Positions 44,881 to 55,965 of a stretch of DNA of 64,000 nucleotides are shown one piece after another (position 1 is the first letter of the stretch; each line of letters opens with the position of its first letter). The stretch is from Nematopogon swammerdamellus. Lineage: Eukaryota; Arthropoda; Insecta; Lepidoptera; Adelidae. The notes beneath the pieces are model-generated. The model ran no database searches. It was not told where the DNA came from and saw only the letters and a program-made list of their open reading frames with translations. The stretch is from assembly GCA_946902875.1 (NCBI GenBank), contig OX336355.1, positions 17,269,347-17,333,346 of the forward strand. The letters run 5' to 3'. The translations under genes and the position numbers were made by a program.

Positions 44881-45690
44881 ACGATTGGCTCTCTTGTATT
44901 CTTTCTCCCTGAACCATCTATCCCTCCCTCTCTCCCTTCCTCCCTCGCTTCAGCCCCTCTCTCTTCTCCGTCCCCCTTTCCCCTTCTTCTTAACCTCGTT
45001 ATCTGCTAGGTACCTCTCTCCCTTCTTCCCTCCTTCCCCTCTCTCTTCTCCCTCGCCACTTTACTCCCCCTCTTTCCCCCATCCCCACTCCCTCCCCCCT
45101 CACTCCCTTCCTCTTCCCCTCCTACCTTCTCCCTACCTTCCACTATTCCCCCTCCTTCCTCTTTCCTCCCCTCTCCCTCCTCCCCTTCTCCCTACGTTCC
45201 ACTATTCCCCCTCCTTCCTCTTTCCTCCCCTCTCCCTCCTCCCCCTCCTCTCCATCCCTCCTCCCTCCTCCCTCACTCTTCCCTCGCTCCTCCCTTCCTC
45301 TCTCCCTCTCCTCCAATCCACGCCTCCCTTCGCTCCCCCTCCCTCCTCCCTCGCCTTCCTCGCTCCTCCCTTCCTCTCTCCCTCTCCTCCAATCCACGCC
45401 TCCCTTCGCTCCCCCTCCCTCCTCCCTCGCCTTCCTCGCTCCTCCCTTCTCCTCATCTCCTCCTCCCTCTCTCATCAATCTTACACTCCTCCCCGGCCTC
45501 CCCTACCTCCCCCTACCCTAAATCCTTTCGACATCCTCCACCTACCTTCATTCGTCCCTTCCCTTTCTGCCCCTCCTACCGTCCTACCTACCACCCCTAC
45601 CCCATCCTTCCGTCCTCCCTACCTCCCTCCCTCTCCTGCCTTAATCGCCCCTCCCCCTCCATGCTCACTCCTCTCCCTCATAAATTTCAA
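44690..45690. repeat. 1 kb polypyrimidine tract
   Basis: Plus strand is almost only C and T (CTCCCTCCCTCTCTCCC type). It contains local duplications of about 64 bases (CCACTATTCCCCCTCCTTCC at 45139 and 45199) and about 77 bases (CCAATCCACGCCTCCC near 45314 and 45391). A 279-codon frame here is low complexity and not a gene. Confidence 0.85.
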
Positions 45691-45837
45691 TAAATTCCTA
45701 GTTCAATAAATTTTGTTTGATTTAAGTTAAGTACCTATTATTATTATCATTCATTACCGTAATATCCGCCAACATTGCTCCACGAAACAATTATATTAAA
45801 TGCAAATAACTTTATTGAACTATCTGCTTCTTGCTTT

Positions 45838-45900
45838 TGGCTCTGTCGACTGCACCATTGGTCCCTTGGTACAGCCACCCATGTTGGTTAAAATAAAAAA
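45838..45900 (+). mobile_element. Third SINE group tail
   Basis: CATTGGTCCCTTGGTACAGC and CACCCATGTTGGTTAAAAT match the 21270 and 24520 tails. Confidence 0.4.
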
Positions 45901-45904
45901 AACT

Positions 45905-46585
45905 TGGGCTATATTTTTAAACGGCACTGAAATTTATTTCAATATATAAATTTAAAAATTAAATCAAATTGAACATATTATTAAAATTTTATGTAAAGAA
46001 AAACTTCGTACTATGAAAGTGACTAACGCGAGACGGTGCCGCATTGCCAGGTCTTCGCATTCTAAGCACTTCTTTGACGTAGATTATTTCCCGTTATTCG
46101 CTTGATGCAGCAGTAATGAAATATTTTATTAAATTACATTTCCAAATTAGTACAACAATTTCTTACGGAAGTTGTAACACTTAATTACGAGTCTGTAATT
46201 AGAATTTTGATAATTAAAAGGTTTGAAGCACGGGAAGAGAGAAAGTAGGAACAAAACATTTTTCGTTACATTTTATCATGATACATTTTAATAATTTATT
46301 TCGAATACAAATGAAAGAAAAACATAATAATATTAACTTAACAAAATAAAAAAATTTAGTAGGCAAAACCTAAATGAAAACCTTAAAAATATGAAAAAGT
46401 CATATTCGATCTCAAAAAAAAAACTTCAAAAATCTTCATTAATCAAATTTGTTCTGTACAGTAACACAATCCTTTTTGACACAAAGGTTGGCCGGAAGAA
46501 ATCACTGGCTGTCCATAAATATATTCCAATATAAACGTTCCGAAACTGGCAGTTTATCCGTCTATAATAATTGATTTGACTTTAA
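45905..46585. other. No recognisable gene
   Basis: AT-rich DNA, no supported feature. Confidence 0.4.
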
Positions 46586-46586
46586 C

Positions 46587-46800
46587 ACTAACCGACTGGG
46601 TTGGTACCACCGTACTGGATGTAAGATGGCCGCATAGCAACCTGGGCTGGGTTCTCCTCTAGTCCAGTATAGCCAGCAATCTCAAAAGGGAAGTCTTCGA
46701 TATGGCACCTACCTTCTCGGAGGTAATAATGCCTGCTCGGAGCATGTACTCAGGCCCCTCTGATTCAGCCACCCATATCGGATCGGATTACACAAAAAAA
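46587..46800 (+). mobile_element. SINE-B 3' half
   Basis: AACCGACTGGGTTGGTACC to CCACCCATATCGGAT and an A-rich tail. Confidence 0.75.
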
Positions 46801-47118
46801 AACGGCCAAGCGCGAGTCGAACTCGCGCACCGAGGGTTCCGTATCGCCATGTCATGGTCAGCGCTGCTTCATACTGTTTTCGGTAGATGGCGCGCATACA
46901 CTTTTTAGTTTCTTGTGAGTTTTTTACGTTTTCTTATTTTTCTTATTTGTTGTTATATCGGCCATAATAACTCATATTCTGTGAAAATTTCAACGGGCTA
47001 AATATTACGGTTCAAGAGATACAGCCCTCGCCTCGGACAGACAGACGGACAGACAGACAGGCAGACGGCGTAGGCTTAGTAATAGGGTCCCGTACGTCGG
47101 ATACGGAACGCTAAAAAC
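46797..47118 (-). mobile_element. Repeat D, minus-strand copy
   Basis: CGGCCAAGCGCGAGTCGAAC to CCCGTACGTCGGATACGGAA, directly abutting the SINE-B tail. Confidence 0.75.
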
Positions 47119-47119
47119 A

Positions 47120-47755
47120 CAATATATAGACAACCTTATAACGTTTCCGATATCATAGCAGGAAGAAGGGAAACACTTCGTTAGAATATTCTCTTAAATG
47201 ACATGTGAGCCATAATTCAGAATTTAAACGGTATGAGAAAACATTTACCAGCGTCGGTCTAAAACTGCAGATAAATCCAAGGAACCTTATCACAGTAGGC
47301 AGTTCACAGAACGGTTCTTTGAGCACTCCACGCGGCGAACGAACGCGTGTCTGAGAAAGTTCTATCTTGTGTTTGGACATTTATAATGATCGTACGCCTC
47401 CTCAGATCATAAATATCATCTAATCGATACTAATTGCCCCACAGAACAATAAAATTAACACAATATTACATTCTATCGTAAGGCAGTTCTCATTCCATTT
47501 AGAGTTAATGGATTTATGACCTTTAAAAATCCTATTTTTTTAAACATGGTATTAAAAGAATCAAGTCAAACAAGTAATTTATCACATGTGAAACTGTCTC
47601 ATAAAGTTGTAAATGATATAGTCTTTTTGAATTAATGTAGAAAAATTCGCTAAAAAATTCATGCAAATTTATTTTATTATAATATTATGGTCTCATTGTT
47701 GATAATAAATTATCACTTAATTTTTGTAAACATCCTTTATGTTTTGAAGAACACT
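47120..47755. other. No recognisable gene
   Basis: AT-rich, no supported feature. Confidence 0.4.
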
Positions 47756-47757
47756 GC

Positions 47758-47825
47758 TAGCCTCAACGGTTGAACGCGGTCACCCCTTCAAGTTCTGACC
47801 GCGCCCGGCTGTACTTAAAAGGCTG
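47758..47825 (-). mobile_element. SINE-A head fragment
   Basis: GCGGTCACCCCTTCAAGTTC and TGACCGCGCCCGGC are the 5S-like part of the SINE-A head. Confidence 0.5.
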
Positions 47826-48110
47826 CATAAAAGGCTAATAATTCAAAATTCTGAGAGATGTAACATCAATATTACTCTGTTCACATATTCTGTTTTATTA
47901 TATCTATTATTCTTAATAATAATCTATCGGTAAGGTTTTGGAAAAAAAATTAGATTTTATTCGTTGATTATATATCTATGTCTATGTCGATAGCTTTTAA
48001 TTTTTTTTTATTTTGCAAATATATCAAAATAATCAAAATAAAATTTTCGTATACGCTATGCTATGCATCCCACTCCAACCCGAAAAAAGCAACGTGTATC
48101 ATCTTTTCTT

Positions 48111-48250
48111 TTTTATGGAAATTGGCACGGTTGGCTTCATCACCTACAACATCCGTGATGTCAGCCCATAACAACGGGTGAACTAGGTGCCATGTCAGTG
48201 CTTCCCTTCATTTCTTGTCGGCTACACTGAACTGGACGCAAAACACGAAC
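48111..48250 (-). mobile_element. SINE-A 3' fragment
   Basis: TTTATGGAAATTGGCACGGT to CTACACTGAACTGGACG. Confidence 0.75.
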
Positions 48251-48416
48251 TTGCTTGCACCTGTGCACTTTGCACCGTGCTTAACTTGCGTGGGGCCTTA
48301 ACATCACAATCGAACGTCGATTCACAGCAGCATCGATATTTGACGCGTCATCAAACCTATTTCTATACGTGAAATTTCTCATGTATTTTGTTTACGCTCC
48401 AACTTTTTTTTGTATG

Positions 48417-48816
48417 TTATCCGGTATGGGTGGCTGAGTCGGAGCGGCCAAAGCATATGCTCCGACCAGCCAATATCACCTCCGAGAAGGTAGGTGTCAT
48501 ACCGGAAACTTTCCTAGATTGCTGGCTACACTGGACTAGAGGAGAACACAACTGAGGCTGCTAGCTATGCGGCCATCTTACATCCAGTACGGTGGTACCA
48601 ACCTAGGCGGTCACAATTTGAGCCTACCACCTAGTAAGTGGCATGGGAAGGGACCTACAGTTTACACTGATTCCGAACGGTGAAGCAGCAGGTTTAGGTA
48701 TGCACGTACATTTTTTTTGTCAGAAAAAACTCATTGCTACACGTCGACCGGATTCGAACCTCGGACCTCTCGCATGAGAAGCCGATGCCCAAGCCACTCG
48801 GCCACCCGCCGCTTTT
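48417..48816 (-). mobile_element. SINE-B, full-length copy
   Basis: On the minus strand: head TGGCCGAGTGGCTTGGGC and GAGGTTCGAATCC, then body and CATACCGGAT tail. One of the best preserved copies. Confidence 0.85.
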
Positions 48817-49077
48817 TTGTTTTTGGCGAAGCTTCACGCGAGCGAAGCCGCGGGTAAAACTAAACAATAAACGCTAATCGTTTTCACTACCTACATTACG
48901 ATCCGGTTTATAGCTATAGTATGTAGGTAATTATGTTTTGTAATGCCGTCGTAGCGCTAATTGCATTGGCTGTCGAAATTAAATCGACATTGATCGTACT
49001 GGTATGCCCGGTTTTTGTTCTAACTGTACTAGGACAATCTATCCAAAACTGTAGAACTGTGCTGTCGTCATATTAGA

Positions 49078-49345
49078 TTGGACCAATTAAATTGTATGCA
49101 ACGCACACAATTTAATATATGTGTATATTCTTTATTGAATACCAATTTATACAAATTAGATACAAGCGAGCTTAATGCCGTGAGGCATTCTATTCTAACT
49201 AACCTTTGGGATGTGGGAGAAGTACATGCAGACGAACAAGAATATTTTGTGGAGACTGGTCCCGAGTTCAACCTAACCAATGCGGTTACAATATTAAAAT
49301 AGCGAAACGAATAGATTTCCTGGTTATACGGAACCCTAAAAATTA
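49078..49345 (+). repeat. Unclassified repeat-like segment
   Basis: A 74-codon frame ends in GCGGTTACAATATTAAAATAG and is followed by ATACGGAACCCTAAAAAT. I recall similar text as dispersed repeats, but there is no second copy here. Confidence 0.25.
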
Positions 49346-49530
49346 CACAATTTGTCATATTAATAACAAACATGAACATTTTTTGAAAAAAGTTGAAAAT
49401 TTATATTTTTAGGTACTACGACTAGCAAATATAATTATTGTAAAAAAAATATTAGTAGCCTAAATAAAACCACAATGCCTGTAGTTCTACCAAAAAAAAT
49501 ATTCAGTTAAATTTTTTTAAAAAAAAAATT

Positions 49531-49855
49531 AATTGGTTGTCTGTAAAGTCGGTTTACGGACGATAGTTTTACGTGATAACGTCATAAAGAAACACAGCTA
49601 TAAGAATTACCGTATTTTTTCGTATGGCACCCCTATCGCTGCCGTACGCCGTACAATTGTCGATTTCTAGCCTCGATTACCGTAAGATACGGCAATTACC
49701 GTACGTTTGGCAACACTGCCGCTTGAGCCGATTGTGCCTCTCTATCGCTTGTTACGCGCTCTCGCTTGCACACACAGGCTCAGATGGAACGTGACACTTT
49801 TTCGTGCGTGCAGCCGGTGTTCATCAATTTATAAGACGTTATCACGTCAAAAAAT
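49531..49855 (-). mobile_element. MITE with ACGTGATAACGTC ends, copy 2
   Basis: Inverse of 22262-22634: TTTTACGTGATAACGTCAT at the left and AGACGTTATCACGTC at the right, with CCGATTGTGCCTCTCTATCG inside. It lacks the small LINE insertion, so it shows the empty site. Confidence 0.65.
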
Positions 49856-50154
49856 TAATTACTCAAATTTGTTTTTCTTATTTTTCTCTGGGTAGTCATA
49901 AACTGGCCTACTCCCTGGTTCCCGCTTGACGTTGAGTTTAGGGACACGTTGTAGAAATATATCTTTAGTCTCGTCTTCGTGCACACGATCATGATTTTAT
50001 CCGCTCAATAAGCTAATGAATGACTCTTACGTAGTTTTGAACTCTTCGGCTGTGAACAAGTTGAGTGGGAAATCAGTTGATAGCATCGGCTTTTGGAGAC
50101 TATAGTCCAGGAAACGAGGAATTCCTTGTATGGGCTCTTCGGACTAATTCCTCT

Positions 50155-50720
50155 GTCGCTGAAACTTTGCAGTGTGATAGAGTAGGGTTTAAAATATACG
50201 TTTGACAAATTATCTAGGATTTTTGATGTTTGGAAGTTAGGTATTAAAATGAATGAATGCCTAAAAATGAAAATCGCTTATAACTGCTGATGAAAAATTG
50301 CTCCGTCCGAAATTCCTTCGGTATATGATATTATATATTAATAAGAGTATATATTAACATTATCTAGGAAAATTTCGATTTCGAATAGGCAGAAATTTGA
50401 AAATATCTATTTTGTATCACAACTTCTTCAGAAAAATTGCTCTGTCAATTTTAATTTTTTTATATGTCTTAATTTATTTAAATATATCGCTTTTGACAAT
50501 TATCTAGGAAATTTTCCATATCGATCACACCTTTACAGATTTTCGGCAATAATTCGCTGTGAAAAATTGCTCCGTCCGAAATTCCTTCGGAATATGATAT
50601 TATATATTAATAAGAGTATACATACAACATTATCTAGGAAAATTTCGATTTCGAATAGGCAGAAATTTGAAAATACCTATTTTGTATCACAACTTCTTCA
50701 GAAAATTTACCATATAAATG
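50155..50720 (+). repeat. ~269 bp tandem units, forward copy
   Basis: GAAAAATTGCTCCGTCCGAA occurs at 50292 and 50561, and TTATCTAGGAAAATTTCG occurs in each unit. The same block lies inverted at 58925-59590. Confidence 0.8.
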
Positions 50721-50724
50721 CCAA

Positions 50725-51455
50725 AAGGCACCAACCCACAAATTGGTTAAAAATGAGTTAAATATACCAATCGAGAGCTAATCAACCCTCTATTTTTTGC
50801 AGAAAAGACCCAGGCAGGCTACTTGGTATGATACTAATAGGTTTCTACACATTCGTCTAAGAACCATCCGCCCAATTGAGGTATATCGCAACAGCAGAAA
50901 AGAATTATGCTACTTGGTACTAGCTAACTGGTCAGATTTTTTTTTTTGCGTAAAAGATCCAAGCGAGATGGACTTTTTTGTTTTTAATGAAGTACGCTAA
51001 AAGTATTTATCAAAACAGAGCCAAGATATCTGGTTATTTTTGGCATTATATAATAAAAACAAACTGCATATCGCAAAGTGCAACCAATTTATGTGGTTCT
51101 TTTTGGCATTTATAATAAAAACAAACGGTATATTGCAAAAATGGAATCAATTTATGTGGTTGGTTTGCCTTTGGGGACCTATAGTGAGTCTTATTTCATT
51201 GGAAATAAGAGTTCTTTTTCTAAAAATAAAATCAAACATGTCTACGTTCTATGAAACAGAACGCCTAATAATAAATAAGTTCAGTTCAGTTCACTACCGC
51301 GACGAATGTGTCAGTTCACGACCGCGAAGTAAAGTAAATTGCTGTTTTCGACGTGGCTCAATGTACCTACTACGTAGTGATCGCGACATATCGTCAGAGT
51401 GTAGTTCGACGTCGTCGTCCAAGCAGGTGCCTACGCCGCGCCGCCTAACGTAACC
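50725..51455. other. Unannotated DNA with a ~62 bp duplication
   Basis: TTTTTGGCATT...ATAATAAAAACAAAC is repeated at about 51037 and 51099. A 137-codon frame spans it (51040-51453), with no recognised domain. Confidence 0.4.
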
Positions 51456-51600
51456 ATTGAAGATAGAATAGAATAGAATAGAATATTTATTTGTATAACA
51501 TATACAAGTCACAAACTAACATTCACACATTTTAAAATTTTTCTATTTAGAAAATAAAATAATATGAAACATAATAAATGAATCCTATTAAAATTAAAAT
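51455..51600 (-). mobile_element. LINE 3' tail
   Basis: (AATAG)n followed by AATATTTATTTGTATAACAT is, on the minus strand, a LINE 3' end with a pentanucleotide tail. Confidence 0.45.
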
Positions 51601-52166
51601 CATTAATAATAGAAATCCGATATAAAAGTCACACGTGCCTCCTGGGTGGTGCCAAATGAACAGCAATCAGCGTGTGGGAGATCTTCGGATCGGCTGGGTT
51701 CGCCACAATTGCAAACAATTACACCGGCATAACAGTTCGCTGTGTTCCGGTGTACTTCCCGGGGACCCAATAGCAGGTGGGGTTGGCTGTGGTGAGGAGT
51801 AGGCCAGTGATCCCGACGCGGATTCGCTGTTCAGAGGTGACGCATCGACACGGTTGACAGGGAGACCCGGTTAAACGGTTATTCCGCTGGCCGCCCGCCG
51901 GGTAGTACAGGAGCCCAATCGCGTCTAACCAACGCGAGAGGCTGCCCTGGTCAACCGGCGTATAATCCCGGAGTGGTCCGTCGTGCCGGTTGGTGACCGG
52001 AGTAGGGGTTCCGGCGGCCACTTCCGGGGGGGACCGGGGGCCTTTCCGTCTTCCGTGTCGGCGCAACACTAACCTGAGTAGTAAGCGATGAAGCTAGGGT
52101 CCACGCTTTGCCCGTGAATCACCACAGCCACCCTTTCATGCTCTTTCCCTCCCTCTTACAAAAATC

Positions 52167-53208
52167 ATGGCAGCGAAAAAAAAGGAAAAAAAGGTTCAAT
52201 CAGCGGTGCACACCCTTACACCACTATTTAGCGTTGACTCGACCAACGTGCGGGGGTTGCATACCAATTTGAATGCCGTCCATCACCACCTGGAGACGAA
52301 GAAGCCGGCCTTGCTTTTCCTGACGGAATCACAAATATATCGACCTGCACTACCCCGGCTACACCCTGGCAGAAGCCTTCCGGTCGCGAGCCGGGGTTTG
52401 CTTGTTTGTCAGGGCAGATATTTGCTGTCGTCGCCTGCGCTGCCTTGAGGACTCCGAGCTATCAGTACTTTGGGTCCACGAGGATCTGGGAACGGTCTCG
52501 CGGGTGTACGCCTGTCTGTACAGGTCGCACTCTGGTGATGCAGAGACAGCTCGGTTATTTGAGTACCTGAGTGGAGCGGCAGACAAAGTCCAAGAGCGGT
52601 TCCCTACCGCGGATTTGGTTCTTCTTGGAGACTTCAATGCCCATCACGAGGCATGGCTAGGCTCCAGGAGAACTGACTTTGCGGGGAGAGCCGCCTACGA
52701 CTTCGCCCTGACGCATGACCTGTCTCAACTGGTAGACCAGCCCACCAGGCTGCCAGATATAGACGGTCATGAACCCTCTCTGCTGGATCTTCTGCTGACA
52801 ACGAACCCCACTGGATATAAGGTCGCTGTGAGAGCCCCGCTGGGTTCCTCTGATCATTGTTTAGTGTGGTCCACGGTGCCATCTTCGCCTCCTCAGTCCC
52901 GTACTGGAGGAACGCGTCGAATTTGGCACTACGCGTCAGCAGATTGGGATGGGATGCGAGAACACTTCGCATCCTACCCTTGGAGAGAGATCTGCTTCAG
53001 TTCGGGCGATCCGTCGCAATGCGCTAATACCGTTGCCGAGGTGGTTCTGGGGGCAATGGAAATGTTTATTCGCAGCGCCTCTGTCTACCTCGGTGGTAAA
53101 AGCCAACCATGGTACAGCCGCGACTGTGCTGATGCTGTCGCAGCTAAATGCGCAGCTTATCGGGAATGGTCGCGCGCTCGTGCCGGACGTGATCCGAACG
53201 CATCCTAA
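52167..53208 (+). pseudogene. LINE endonuclease domain (APE type), frameshifted
   Basis: The first frame begins MAAKKKEKK and reads NVRGLHTNLNAV and LLFLTES, the N-terminal strands of an APE-type endonuclease. Near 52345 the frame shifts by one. The second frame continues with DLHYPGYTLAEAF, then LLGDFNAHHEAWLGS (the catalytic Asp/Asn motif), LDLLLTTNP and LGSSDHCLVW (the catalytic SDH motif). This enzyme would nick target DNA for target-primed reverse transcription. A TAA at 53206 ends the frame. In the second LINE copy the matching codon is GAA, so this is a single G-to-T nonsense change. Confidence 0.85.
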
Positions 53209-53960
53209 CTGAACAAGGAATACAACCGCCTCTCCAGATCCTGCAAAAAGGTTATTGCCAGGGCCAAATTTGACCACATCGGCAGAATCGGCGATAGACT
53301 GAACCAGCACCCAACTGGGAGCCGTGAGTTCTGGTCTCTCGCTAAATATGTCGAGTCAAATTTCTGCCGCTCCTCTCTTCCACCTCTGCAGTGTCCTGGA
53401 GGCTCACTTGCCCACTCCGCAAAGAAGAAAGCCGACTTAGTGGTATCTTTCTTTGCGGGGAACTCCAACCTGGACGATGGGGGTGCCACTCCCCCATCCA
53501 TACCTAGGTGTGAGAACTCCATGTCGGAAGTGCAGTTTCGACAACGGACTGTACGGGCGGAACTTCTCTCCCTAGACGTCAGGAAGGCGAGTGGGCCGGA
53601 TAGGATTCCTGCATTGGTGTTAAAAAGGTGTGCTCCCGAGCTGGCCCCAGTGTTGACGCGCCTATTCCGTCTCTCCTACTCCAATTGCCGTGTGCCGCCG
53701 GCCTGGAAATCTGCGTTTTTGCAAGCGGTCCCTAAACAGGGTGACCGCTCAAACCCGTCAAACTACCGACCTATAGCGATTACCTCCCTTTTCTGTAAGG
53801 TGATGGAGCGCATTATCAATACGCAGCTCATGAAGTACCTGGAGACGAATGACCTCATCAGCGATCGGCAATACGGCTTCCGGCCAAAACGATCTGCTGG
53901 TGATCTCCTAGCGTACGTCACTCACCTTTGGGGGGAATCGCTTGAAGGTCATGGTGAATT
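53209..53960 (+). pseudogene. LINE reverse transcriptase, N-terminal half
   Basis: The frame is the same as the endonuclease, so only the stop at 53206 separates them. It shows LDVRKASGPDRIPALVLKRC, then PSNYRPIAITSLFCKVMERI and DRQYGFRPKRSAGDLL, the fingers and early palm motifs of non-LTR reverse transcriptases. It is cut by the AT-rich insertion after GHGE. Confidence 0.85.
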
Positions 53961-54305
53961 GATGCTACCTATTTTAATTTTGAATTTTAATTTATTTTAA
54001 TTTTATTTTAATTTTATATTTTTTTATATTGACATAATTGAATTTTTAACCTTTGACAATTCTATTGATGCGAAGTATTTTAATTTAGCTCTAGTTTTAA
54101 TTGCCTTTCATGCACAAAACAGTTTTTTTTTTCTCTGTATTCTTATAATTTTTAGTTATGTACCTATATTATTGCTAATTATTAGTCCCTTACCATGGCT
54201 AGACCCAGACAGTTTCAATTGTAAATTTGGTAAACTAAAATGTGACGAACTCAAGTGTACCGATGGTACCTAAGATGGAAATTAATAAATGAAAAATGAA
54301 ATGAA
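53960..54305. mobile_element. 340 bp AT-rich insertion inside the LINE
   Basis: Interrupts the reverse transcriptase between residues GHGE and LAIGLDIAKAF. It contains TTTTAATT repeats at its start and AATAAATGAAAAATGAAATG at its end. No ORF; the 3' A-rich end suggests a retroposed fragment. No clear target duplication. Confidence 0.7.
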
Positions 54306-55460
54306 AAATACTTGGCAATTGGCCTTGATATTGCCAAGGCATTTGATCGGCTTTGGCACAAGTCGCTCTTGGGCAAATTGCCGGCTTACGGACTTCCTTC
54401 TGGCCTCTGTGACTGGGTCGCCGACTTCCTACATGGGCGTAGCATTCAGGTCCTAGTGGACGGTTGCTCGTCGGACGCCATGTCAGTGAACGCCGGCGTA
54501 CCACAAGGATCTGTGTTGTCACCCACGCTGTTTCTTCTGTATATCAATGATATGCTGTCTCTGGGCAACATACATTGTTATGCGGATGACAGTACGGCAC
54601 ACGGATCCTACACCAGTCACCCTTCAGCCAGTCGGGATATTGTGGATGAGAAGAGGCGAAGACTTGTGTCTGAGCTCGAACACACACTCGGCTCTATTTC
54701 CGAATGGGGCCGTAGCAATTTGGTCGAGTTCAACGCTTCCAAGACACAAGTTTGCACGTTAAGTGCTAAGAGAGCGGCGTTCACACCGGCTCCTTCATTC
54801 CAAGGCACGTCGCTTAAATTAAGCGAACACCTCGGGGTCCTCGGAGTCGAACTGTCGCACGACTTGAAATTTCGTCGCCATATCGAGGGGAAGGCCAAGC
54901 TGGCTTCTAAAAAGCTGGGCGTACTCAATAAGGTGCGACGGTACTTCACGCCGGACCAAAGGCTGCTTTTGTATAAATCGCAGATCAGGTCCTGCTTGGA
55001 GTACTGCTCGCACCTGTGGGATGGCTCTGCCAAATACCAGCTTGCGCCTCTGGACTCGATCCAGCGTCGAGCCGTGCGACTAGTGGGTGACCCCGCAGTG
55101 TCCCGCGATCTAAAACCACTGCAACACCGTAGGGATGTCGGCTCCCTAAGTGTGTTCTATCGGTTATTCCATGGGGAGTACTCGGAGGAGCTGTTTAACG
55201 CAATCCCGCCGTCCCCTTTCCATCTCCGCACCACATGAACTGGGCAGGGATTGCATCCCTATACGCTGGACTTACCGCGGATGCGTACTAATCGATTCTG
55301 CAGATCATTCCTCTACAGAACCGGTAAACTCTGGAATGCTCTCCCTGCTCATATATTTCCCCCCAAGTACAGTCTCGGGTCCTTCAAGAGGGGCGTGAAT
55401 GGGCACCTGTCAGGCCGGCATGGCATTCGCAACCCCCGCATACGACCGAATGTCCATGGG
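54306..55460 (+). pseudogene. LINE reverse transcriptase, C-terminal half and thumb
   Basis: It continues with IGLDIAKAFDRLWHKSLL (first catalytic Asp), NAGVPQGSVLSPTLFLLYIN and HCYADDSTAHGS (the YADD catalytic box), followed by NASKTQV, LGVLGVELS and the thumb. After a TGA at 55236 the same frame goes on with LHPYTLDLPRMRTNRFCRSF and ends at HGRR. The TGA lies where CGA (Arg) would fit, a CpG-type decay. The domain would copy the LINE RNA into DNA at the nicked target. Confidence 0.85.
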
Positions 55461-55474
55461 CGTCGTTAGACACC

Positions 55475-55951
55475 TTATGGGTGGCTCGGCGCCATATGTC
55501 GCGCTTTCAATAAAAAAAAATAAAAAAAAACGTTCCTCCATTCTCTTCGCCTCAAGACTCTACCTGCAGCGGTCTTCATGCAAGAAGCACACAGCGCCTC
55601 CTGGCGGAAAGGAGAAGAGTCCGGTTGCCTAGGCGACGGACTGTTGTGATCTGACACGTCCGAAAATACAAGCGGGAGCGGGCGGTTTTGTTCAAACATT
55701 TTGCTCTGGAAAAGATAAAATCCACCCTGATCGAGCGCGGCGCGGGCTCTCAGGGCTTGTTGCGACCTAATACGGCATAAGTATAGTGAGTGTAGTTTCC
55801 GAAGTGTGTGCGTAGCTGGGCCCAGCAGATCCTCGGACACGGGGACGTTTCCGTGCCGATCGACGAACACCACCTGAAGGACCGAGCTATCGAAGGTGCG
55901 GCTGCGGGCGGAGACATCAACGTCCAGGTAGGAGGTACCACACCACCACAC
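55475..55951 (-). CDS. Unrecognised open frame, 158 codons
   Basis: The frame is open between the LINE tail and the 102 bp minisatellite. It reads VVFVDRHGNVPVSEDLLGP and LHSLYLCRIRSQQALRARAA in its first half and becomes low quality towards its end. Composition looks protein-like, but I recognise no family, and no splice or promoter signals are clear. It may be an unrelated retroelement or host exon. Treat as hypothetical. Confidence 0.25.
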   Translation of the reverse strand: MWWCGTSYLDVDVSARSRTFDSSVLQVVFVDRHGNVPVSEDLLGPATHTLRKLHSLYLCRIRSQQALRARAALDQGGFYLFQSKMFEQNRPLPLVFSDVSDHNSPSPRQPDSSPFRQEALCASCMKTAAGRVLRRREWRNVFFYFFLLKARHMAPSHP

Positions 55952-55965
55952 ACTTTGCGCTACAC

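Larger units (their letters stand above)
51640..55530 (+). mobile_element. Jockey-like LINE, nearly full length, inactivated
   Basis: A GC-rich leader (about 51640-52165) is followed by an ORF2-type frame (endonuclease, then reverse transcriptase, then a C-terminal region), a short 3' UTR and an A-rich tail at about 55510-55530. No ORF1-like Gag was recognised. Lesions: a frameshift near 52345, a stop at 53206, a 340 bp AT-rich insertion at about 53960-54305 and a stop at 55236. Its GC content is clearly above the surrounding DNA. Target duplications were not found. Confidence 0.85.

Noticed and set aside
44870..45709. 279-codon open frame
   Set aside because: It is the plus-strand reading of a nearly pure pyrimidine tract; Pro/Ser/Leu only, no domain, and the opposite strand is open as well.
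49078..49302. 74-codon frame as a host exon
   Set aside because: No splice sites at suitable positions, and the text resembles dispersed repeat DNA.
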